From positions 46,184 through 73,315 of the forward strand of contig NZ_JAKJHX010000007.1 in the NCBI RefSeq assembly GCF_021648855.1: DNA of 27,132 nt, in the 5' to 3' direction. The stretch's first letter is position 1. Each line of letters opens with the position of its first letter. This DNA is from Tychonema litorale BBK16. Its GTDB lineage: Bacteria; Cyanobacteriota; Cyanobacteriia; Cyanobacteriales; Microcoleaceae. Position numbers and translations under genes: made by a program. Positions 21,994 to 27,132 of the stretch are shown one piece after another. The notes beneath the pieces were generated by a model, which was not told where the DNA came from, did no database searches, and saw nothing but the letters and a program-made list of their open reading frames with translations.

Positions 21994-22422
21994 TTACATT
22001 GGTTGGGGATTGCCGATTTGAAAGTTGGTTGAAATGACCTCAAGGCGATCGATCACTTGGTCAGCATTGATGAGCCTGGTCAGTACGACACTGCCGATAT
22101 TTTTCGCCGGATCTGTATTGTCTGTCGGGGCTGTGGGTTTAACTTCTACCATGAGAACGGCATCTTCTACGCGGTAAAGCCACATTTTTTCCTTTTGATC
22201 CCAGAGACAGACGTTGAGTTGTGTAATATCCGGTTGGCGTCTCCAGCCGGCATCTGTCCACAAACCGCCTACTCCCCAGACGCGCCCGATCGCCCAACCG
22301 TCGGATAAGAAGAAATATTTCACTTGTGTACGCTTGATATTTTGTTGTCTAAGATAGCGCAAATGGTTGCTTCGTTGACGATCGGTTTTTGGGTAGAGGT
22401 AAATAGAGGATGTCTGCTTCAT
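21994..22422 (-). CDS. Hypothetical protein, unknown function, upstream of psbB
   Basis: I do not recognise this 142-residue protein. It is soluble, with a basic N-terminus (KTDRQRSNHLRYLRQQNIKR, about 12-31). A Trp/Gly-rich core follows: SDGWAIGRVWGVGGLWTDAG (about 40-59) and QLNVCLWDQKEKMWLYRVED (about 68-87). It has no signal peptide or membrane helix. The composition, HIP1 site and codon use look like a real cyanobacterial gene. It is co-directional with psbB, separated by 196 bases, but the heptanucleotide repeat in between suggests separate transcription. Its start lies only 25 bases from the divergent glycosyltransferase start, with no good ribosome binding site. Expression as protein is likely; the function cannot be guessed. 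Confidence 0.75.
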   Translation of the reverse strand: MKQTSSIYLYPKTDRQRSNHLRYLRQQNIKRTQVKYFFLSDGWAIGRVWGVGGLWTDAGWRRQPDITQLNVCLWDQKEKMWLYRVEDAVLMVEVKPTAPTDNTDPAKNIGSVVLTRLINADQVIDRLEVISTNFQIGNPQPM

Positions 22423-22447
22423 AATTTCAATTAATTCTCTCAGACTT

Positions 22448-23491
22448 ATGACACCACCAATCAGACTAACAACCCTTGGTATAGAATTATCCCATAAATC
22501 AAGTTTTCCCGATGGCTGTCCTATCCTAAAGGCTTGGCATGGTAATTACTTTCCAGCATTGAATCAGACAATTCAAGAAAATTTCCAAATAGTCCAAAAT
22601 CAGGATGCTGAGTTTTTTTTGCTACCATCCAATGTTTCATTTTATACTCCAAATCAACTCAAGGAAATCGGAAAAATAGTCACCGATTTGAAAATACCAT
22701 CCATTGGTTTTGACATCAGTCATGAGCGTCGCAAACCCAAGTGGCTTGACTATATCATTCGCTTCTCTTGGTATCGTCAGCTTCAGGAATCGGGAGTAAT
22801 TATCAGTCCGGCATACCTAAATTCTAATGGGTTCGATCTCCTCGCAGAACATAACATCCAGAATTGGCAACCAACACCCAAGGAAACCATGCCGAGTCTG
22901 AGTTTCTGCGGTCGTGAGGGGGGAATGCTGGGGCTGACAGTCTGGAAAATGCTGCCCAGAAGTCTGACTCGTTGGATGGCAGCGGATTTTTTCTGCTCTA
23001 CCACTAAGGGAATTCGCATGACTTGCTGCTATCCCTTGCGGATAGACGCAATGGAGATTATCAAAAAAGATCCGAGAATCAAAACAGATTTTGTTGGTCG
23101 TGGCTCAGCCGGAATGCAGCCGGGAGTTCAGGGGAAGCAGCGTCAGGAATTTGTGGACAACTTGCTGCGGAATGCCTACGCCCTCTGTGTGCGGGGTACA
23201 GACAATTATAGTTGGCGATTCTACGAGGCTTTGTCTTTGGGGAAAATCCCTGTTTTGATAGATACAGGATGCTTGTTGCCGATGGAAGATGAGATCGGTT
23301 GGGATAACTTCATTCTCAGAGTTCCTGTGTCTCAGTTGCCAGAATTGCCCGATCGCTTATTGGCCTGGCATTCTAGCTTTTCCCCTCAAGCGTTCGATCA
23401 ATTGCAGCGTGACTTGAGGTCAATTTTTGAGCGAATTAGGCCAGCAAACTTTCACTTAGAAATGTTTCGGAAAATTTTGCCGATCGCTTAA
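22448..23491 (+). CDS. Exostosin-family (GT47-like) glycosyltransferase
   Basis: The 347-residue protein has the exostosin domain layout. A C-terminal nucleotide-sugar-binding half is marked by RQEFVDNLLRNAYALCVRG (about 236-254), NYSWRFYEALSLGKIPVLID (about 256-275) and then DEIGWDNFILRV. The N-terminal half has PSNVSFYTPNQLKEIG and IPSIGFDISHERR. Bacterial members are placed in cell-surface polysaccharide synthesis and act in the cytoplasm; donor and acceptor are unknown here. The protein lacks a signal anchor. The ATG at 22448 has no strong ribosome binding site. The gene stands alone, divergent from the hypothetical gene and followed by a degraded toxin region, so the context does not point to a polysaccharide cluster. 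Confidence 0.85.
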   Translation: MTPPIRLTTLGIELSHKSSFPDGCPILKAWHGNYFPALNQTIQENFQIVQNQDAEFFLLPSNVSFYTPNQLKEIGKIVTDLKIPSIGFDISHERRKPKWLDYIIRFSWYRQLQESGVIISPAYLNSNGFDLLAEHNIQNWQPTPKETMPSLSFCGREGGMLGLTVWKMLPRSLTRWMAADFFCSTTKGIRMTCCYPLRIDAMEIIKKDPRIKTDFVGRGSAGMQPGVQGKQRQEFVDNLLRNAYALCVRGTDNYSWRFYEALSLGKIPVLIDTGCLLPMEDEIGWDNFILRVPVSQLPELPDRLLAWHSSFSPQAFDQLQRDLRSIFERIRPANFHLEMFRKILPIA

Positions 23492-23508
23492 GGAGGCGAT
23501 CGGTCCCT

Positions 23509-23607
23509 CTATCTCTTTAGGGTTTCCCAAATGCTAATCGGACTTAACCAAAGTTCGTTTTCTTCATTAGCGATCGCCGTTTGTAAAGCTGCTCGTTTAC
23601 TTTTTTG
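23509..23607 (-). pseudogene. PIN-domain (VapC-like) toxin remnant
   Basis: On the minus strand a frame ending in TAG at 23509 reads RAALQTAIANEENELWLSPI and then SIWETLKR. This closely resembles the stretch of VapC-type PIN toxins that follows the first catalytic aspartate (consensus about ENELWLSPISIWE). The N-terminal DTH segment with that aspartate is missing, and the frame stops where the family continues for about 80 more residues. Just upstream, in another frame, RPVAIISPI resembles the end of a Phd-type antitoxin. I infer a toxin-antitoxin pair broken by frameshifts and deletions. The identification rests on a short match. Confidence 0.5.
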
Positions 23608-23690
23608 ATGGGGGAGATAATGGCAACAGGGCGATCGTTTTGGATGAACAGTCTGAATCTTAAGTATCTAGCAAATAAACCAAAGAGCTA

Positions 23691-23885
23691 TTACTCATCA
23701 AAAACCCCCATCATATCGTCATCCATTTCATCAGAAATTCCCCAGCCATCATCATCAAAATCAATATCCGCACAACTCCCAGACAGATTTATCAATCCTG
23801 AAGAATGCAGCATATTATTTTGTCTGAAAAATTCCTTCAGGCCTGCCTCATCGTCAATATCGAGCATCTCCTTTAACTCATCCAA
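23691..23885 (-). CDS. Possible small acidic protein, 64 codons
   Basis: The minus-strand frame ends at TAA 23691 and is open to a stop near 23928. A TTG at 23885 would give 64 residues, DELKEMLDIDDEAGLKEFF followed by an Asp-rich end (DIDFDDDGWGISDEMDDDMM). The composition looks protein-like and the opposite strand is only its Ser-rich complement, so it may be a real gene or the 3' end of a broken one. It lies in the same orientation as the PIN remnant, about 80 bases upstream of it, where an antitoxin or the gene of another module could have been. No ATG with a usable ribosome binding site is present, and I do not recognise the family. Confidence 0.35.
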   Translation of the reverse strand: MDELKEMLDIDDEAGLKEFFRQNNMLHSSGLINLSGSCADIDFDDDGWGISDEMDDDMMGVFDE

Positions 23886-24048
23886 ATCGATTAACCCATC
23901 GCGAAAAGCGCTTATACCAAAATATTGTTACTCGAACGACTATTGTCTATAATGGACTATATAAGGCATAATTTAGTCAAATAACACAGACAGAAACGCG
24001 ATATCCGATAAATAACCCTCTGGCTTAATCCCTCAAGTCAGTTATTCA

Positions 24049-24076
24049 ATCTAAAATCTAAAATCTAAAATCTAAA
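24049..24076. repeat. Heptanucleotide tandem repeat (ATCTAAA)n abutting mnmG
   Basis: Four perfect head-to-tail copies of ATCTAAA end five bases before the mnmG ATG at 24082. They fill the position where a ribosome binding site would be. Confidence 0.95.
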
Positions 24077-24081
24077 ATCGA

Positions 24082-25998
24082 ATGACTTCACAAACCCCAG
24101 TACAATTCCAAGACAGTTTCGACATCATCGTAGTTGGTGCCGGACACTCCGGCTGCGAAGCCGCCCTCGCCACTTCTCGCCTCGGTTGTCGCACTCTTCT
24201 CCTCACCCTCAACCTCGATAAAATTGCATGGCAACCCTGCAATCCCGCCGTCGGTGGCCCGGCTAAAACTCAACTGACTAATGAAGTGGATGCGTTAGGT
24301 GGAGAAATTGGCAAAATGGCCGATCGCACTTACCTACAAAAACGCATCCTCAACTCTTCGCGAGGCCCCGCAGTGTGGGCGCTGCGAGCACAAACAGACA
24401 AGCGGGAATATGCCGCTGTGATGAATAATATTGTCGAAAACCAAGAGAATTTGACCATCCGGGAAGCGATGGTAACAGACTTAGTTTTGGGCAAAAACGA
24501 AGAAGTGATCGGAGTTGAAACCTACTTCGGTGTCGCCTTTGAATGCAAAGCCGTAATTCTCACCACAGGCACTTTTTTAGGTGGCACAATTTGGGTTGGA
24601 AATAAGTCGATGCCGGCAGGACGCGCCGGAGAATTTGCCGCTGTTGGTTTGACGGAAACTCTCAACCGTTTGGGCTTTGAAACTGGTAGGTTGAAGACTG
24701 GAACTCCGGCAAGAGTTGACAAGCGAACTCTCGATTATACTAACCTGGAACCGCAACCTGGAGATGCAGATGTGCGCTGGTTTAGTTTCGATCCAGAAGT
24801 TTGGGTGGAACGGGAACAAATGCCTTGTTATCTAACTCGAACTACCCCAGAAACTCACCAGTTAATTAGAGACAATTTGCACCTTTCTCCAGTCTACGGC
24901 GGCTGGGTTGATGCGAAGGGGCCGCGCTACTGTCCGAGTATTGAGGATAAGATTGTCCGGTTTGCGGATAAGGAAAGTCACCAGATTTTTATTGAACCGG
25001 AAGGTAGGGATATTCCCGAACTTTATATCCAAGGTTTTTCGACTGGTTTACCCGAAACTTTGCAATTGCAAATGCTGCGGACTTTGCCTGGTTTGGAAAA
25101 GTGCGAGATGATGCGTCCGGCTTATGCTGTGGAGTATGATTATTTGCCTGCTACTCAGTGTTTTCCGACCCTGATGACTAAGAAGATTGAAGGGCTGTTT
25201 TGCGCGGGTCAGGTGAACGGTACGACTGGATATGAGGAGGCGGCTGCACAGGGGATTGTGGCGGGGATTAATGCGGCTAGGTTTGCGAAAAATCAGGAGA
25301 TGATTGTGTTTCCGCGCGAGCAAAGTTATCTGGGAACTTTGATTGATGATTTGTGTACGAAGGATTTGCGGGAACCTTACCGGATGTTGACTTCGCGATC
25401 GGAATATCGGTTATTATTGCGATCAGACAATGCGGATCAACGCTTGACTCCGGTGGGAAGGGAAATTGGTTTGATTTGCGATCGGCGCTGGGAGTTATTT
25501 GAGCAGAAACAAGCTAATATTGTGGCGGAGAAGAAACGCTTGTATGCGACGCGGGTGAAGGAGCATGAGGAATTGGGTAAGCAAATTTTAGCTGAGACTC
25601 AACAATCAATTAAAGGTTCGATTACTCTGGCTGATTTGTTGCGTCGTCCTGGTTTTCATTATGTTGATTTGGAACGCTACAATTTAGGCGATTCTAGTCT
25701 GAAGTTGGCTGAGAAAGAAGGTGCAGAAATTGATATCAAATATTCTGGATATCTGCAAAAACAGCAAAATCAAATTGATGAAATTGTGAGACATGAACGC
25801 CGACAATTGCCGGGAGATTTGGATTACATGGCAATTACAACTCTCTCAAAGGAGTCGCGGGAAAAGTTGACCAAAATCAGGCCGTTGACTATTGGTCAAG
25901 CGTCGAGGATTGGTGGGGTGAATCCGGCTGATGTTAATGCTTTGTTGATTTTTCTGGAAGTGCGAAACCGCCAGCAGCCCGCGAGTGTGGGAAAATAA
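24082..25998 (+). CDS. mnmG: tRNA uridine-5-carboxymethylaminomethyl modification enzyme
   Basis: MnmG (GidA) works with the GTPase MnmE and uses FAD to modify wobble uridine 34 of certain tRNAs. The 638-residue protein has the FAD-binding GAGHSG (19-24) and the signature block [12 protein letters not shown] (about 51-62) with a conserved cysteine. The second conserved cysteine is in [15 protein letters not shown] (about 279-293), then [21 protein letters not shown] (about 373-393). The C-terminal domain carries [10 protein letters not shown] and [20 protein letters not shown] for MnmE and tRNA contact. Length and motifs are complete. The ATG at 24082 is chosen because FAD-binding begins 14 residues later, as in homologues. 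A heptanucleotide array occupies the ribosome-binding region. mnmE is not in this window. Two AGAAACCGGGTTT elements follow the stop codon. Confidence 0.97.
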   Translation: MTSQTPVQFQDSFDIIVVGAGHSGCEAALATSRLGCRTLLLTLNLDKIAWQPCNPAVGGPAKTQLTNEVDALGGEIGKMADRTYLQKRILNSSRGPAVWALRAQTDKREYAAVMNNIVENQENLTIREAMVTDLVLGKNEEVIGVETYFGVAFECKAVILTTGTFLGGTIWVGNKSMPAGRAGEFAAVGLTETLNRLGFETGRLKTGTPARVDKRTLDYTNLEPQPGDADVRWFSFDPEVWVEREQMPCYLTRTTPETHQLIRDNLHLSPVYGGWVDAKGPRYCPSIEDKIVRFADKESHQIFIEPEGRDIPELYIQGFSTGLPETLQLQMLRTLPGLEKCEMMRPAYAVEYDYLPATQCFPTLMTKKIEGLFCAGQVNGTTGYEEAAAQGIVAGINAARFAKNQEMIVFPREQSYLGTLIDDLCTKDLREPYRMLTSRSEYRLLLRSDNADQRLTPVGREIGLICDRRWELFEQKQANIVAEKKRLYATRVKEHEELGKQILAETQQSIKGSITLADLLRRPGFHYVDLERYNLGDSSLKLAEKEGAEIDIKYSGYLQKQQNQIDEIVRHERRQLPGDLDYMAITTLSKESREKLTKIRPLTIGQASRIGGVNPADVNALLIFLEVRNRQQPASVGK

Positions 25999-26024
25999 TC
26001 TGATTTGATAGGCGCGCAGGAATC

Positions 26025-26192
26025 AGAAACCGGGTTTCTCACGAAAATCTGATTGGGATGCGTAAATTCTCGCAGAAACCCGGTTTCTTGGATGTTTCTT
26101 GGATGGTTGGGCGCACGTGGGGGACTCAGAAACCGGGTTTCTTCCTAAAATCTCATGAGGATGCGTAAATTCTCGCAGAAACCCGGTTTCTT
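26025..26192. repeat. Two tandem AGAAACCGGGTTT palindromic elements
   Basis: Copy one (26025-26089) and copy two (26128-26192) each have an AGAAACCGGGTTTC left arm and an AGAAACCCGGTTTCTTGGA right arm. The segment from GATGCGTAAATTCTCGCAGA onward is identical in both. They lie 103 bases apart between mnmG and the SGNH gene, and may end mnmG transcription, though no clear U-run follows. Confidence 0.9.
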
Positions 26193-26231
26193 GGACTAGG
26201 CGCGTGGGAGAACCAAAAACATTTAAAGCTT

Positions 26232-26966
26232 ATGAACACACCCACAAAAATAGCAATTGTAGCGCTTTCTTTAGGTTTACTCACATCAGCAGGATTGAAT
26301 TTCTTTCTTTACCAACAAGGGCAAAAATATTACCTGCTATTCAATGCTACAGGACTCGATCCACTTGGCCTCAACTCCTATCCCAATTCAGCAGAAAAGA
26401 TACAGCAGCCTGTCATTATCTTTTATGGCGATTCACGGGCAGAGACTTGGCCGGCACCTGACCAAATCAAAAATGCAACTATTATCAATCGCGGCATAGG
26501 CGGTCAAACTACGGCGCAGGTACTGGGACGTTTTCAGCAGCACGTAGCTTCGGTGAAACCTAAGATTATTGTAATTCAAGTTGGTGTTAATGACCTCAAG
26601 GCAATTCCTTTGTTTCCCGAACGAAAAGAGGCAATTATCGGAAACTGCCAGACCAATATTGGGCAAATTGTGCAAAAATCTCTTGACACGGGAGCTAAGG
26701 TTGTGGTAACAACTATCTTTCCGTTGGGAACGTTGCCGATCGCAAGAAAGCCATTTTGGTCGGATGATGTGGCGATCGCCATTAATGACGTAAACGATTA
26801 TATCAAAACACTGGCGCGCGATCAGGTAACTGTGTTGGATACCAGTCAGGTATTAGCGAATTCCCAGGGTATTGTTGACCCGAAATACAGTCAAGATTTC
26901 CTGCATATCAACTCCGAAGGTTATGCAGCACTGAACAAGGCAATTGCTAGTATCTTGGTGCCGTAG
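26232..26966 (+). CDS. SGNH/GDSL-type hydrolase, membrane-anchored
   Basis: The 244-residue protein has an N-terminal hydrophobic segment (about 7-27) that acts as a signal anchor or uncleaved signal. The SGNH esterase blocks follow: YGDSRAE with nucleophile S68, NRGIGGQT with oxyanion glycine G88 or G90, GVNDL with N120, and DFLHINSEGY with D222 and H225. All four SGNH residues are present, so it is probably an active esterase or lipase on the periplasmic side; the substrate could be an acetylated glycan or a lipid. The ATG at 26232 follows GGGAGA by about 20 bases, so ribosome-binding evidence is weak. It stands alone after mnmG, and the truncated toxin-like ORF follows. No polysaccharide cluster is next to it. 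Confidence 0.88.
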   Translation: MNTPTKIAIVALSLGLLTSAGLNFFLYQQGQKYYLLFNATGLDPLGLNSYPNSAEKIQQPVIIFYGDSRAETWPAPDQIKNATIINRGIGGQTTAQVLGRFQQHVASVKPKIIVIQVGVNDLKAIPLFPERKEAIIGNCQTNIGQIVQKSLDTGAKVVVTTIFPLGTLPIARKPFWSDDVAIAINDVNDYIKTLARDQVTVLDTSQVLANSQGIVDPKYSQDFLHINSEGYAALNKAIASILVP

Positions 26967-27010
26967 GATAAGGCTAGGGTAGCTCATTCCGTTTCTGCCA
27001 CTCTTAGACT

Positions 27011-27115
27011 ATGACGAATTTTGAATATGACGAAAACAAAGGCCCATCCAACCTCGCTCAACACCGGATTGACTTTATTGTAGAGCGCCAAATGCAAGCT
27101 CTGAGCGTAATATAG
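27011..27115 (+). pseudogene. Truncated BrnT-like toxin remnant
   Basis: The frame from ATG 27011 encodes 34 residues starting MTNFEYDENKGPSNLAQHRI. This strongly resembles the start of BrnT ribonuclease toxins (FEYDxNKxxSNLxKHGIDF). After DF the sequence (IVERQMQALSVI, then a stop at 27113) departs from the family, which is normally about 90 residues. It is therefore a truncated or frameshifted copy, or a chance similarity. No brnA is visible before the window ends. No ribosome binding site was identified. Confidence 0.45.
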
Positions 27116-27132
27116 AAGCTTCTGAACTTTCA

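Larger units (their letters stand above)
23492..24081. other. 590-base region with decayed genes upstream of mnmG
   Basis: The stretch holds a PIN-toxin remnant (23509-23607), a small acidic frame (23691-23885), about 160 bases with nothing recognisable (23886-24048) and a heptanucleotide array that abuts mnmG (24049-24076). A plus-strand frame at 23605-23952 is the complement of the acidic frame and is Ser-rich for that reason. I see no RNA gene. Confidence 0.6.

Noticed and set aside
23605..23952. Ser-rich 115-residue plus-strand frame
   Set aside because: Its composition is the complement of the acidic minus-strand frame; it has no recognisable motif. The minus frame is the better candidate.
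1..27132. tRNA or rRNA genes
   Set aside because: Reading the intergenic regions on both strands I found no cloverleaf arms, CCA-adjacent acceptor stems or rRNA core sequences. A covariance-model search would be decisive.

Overview
The window comes from a cyanobacterium, most likely a filamentous, non-heterocystous Oscillatoriales type (Microcoleus/Oscillatoria-like). psbB and psbT encode photosystem II subunits, and there are cyanobacterial-type glgA, nrdR, a short S1 protein, a type IV pilin-like protein and a DUF1822 protein. The octamer GCGATCGC (HIP1) recurs throughout, and intergenic DNA is full of heptanucleotide tandem repeats and palindromic dispersed repeats. The genus is an inference; no rRNA or tRNA gene is present to fix it.

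Layout. 1-2044 (minus): the start of a large low-complexity protein with 81-bp tandem repeats, running off the left edge, then a PEP-CTERM exported protein. 2409-7629 (plus): a sigma-70-like protein, a DUF1822 protein, a membrane-embedded pentapeptide-repeat/CHAT protease-like protein and a pilin-like protein, closely spaced and probably co-transcribed. 7878-13007 (minus): glgA, lpxD, a YkvA/DUF1232 protein and a HAD phosphatase whose 3' half and flank are tandemly duplicated (452-bp unit), set in repeat-rich DNA. 13434-17630 (minus): a 1398-aa CheB-CheR-PAS-histidine kinase-REC fusion. 17811-21797 (minus): rpsA, nrdR, psbT (31 codons) and psbB. 21994-23491: a conserved-looking unknown protein (minus) and an exostosin-type glycosyltransferase (plus), divergent with 25 bp between start codons. 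23492-24081: a decayed PIN-toxin remnant and a small acidic ORF. 24082-26966 (plus): mnmG and a membrane-anchored SGNH hydrolase. A truncated BrnT-like ORF lies at the right edge.

How genes may work together. psbB/psbT, rpsA, nrdR, glgA, lpxD and mnmG are housekeeping. The most interesting part is 2409-7090. A sigma-like factor, a DUF1822 protein of unknown function and a caspase-fold CHAT protein with an apparent His/Cys dyad, a multi-pass membrane region and pentapeptide repeats form a compact cassette. Its logic recalls protease-controlled sigma release, as in the CRISPR-linked TPR-CHAT/Csx30/RpoE system, but no CRISPR component is visible here. A proteolytic switch in which DUF1822 restrains the sigma-like protein is a hypothesis, not something the sequence proves.

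The accessory layer is dominated by small repeats: at least four heptanucleotide families, an AGAAACCGGGTTT palindrome family, a CTC/GAG plus GGGGTTTAAACCCC palindrome pair and a larger MITE-like palindrome. Several touch genes: one forms the hairpin after psbB, one encodes the end of NrdR, and one abuts the mnmG start codon.
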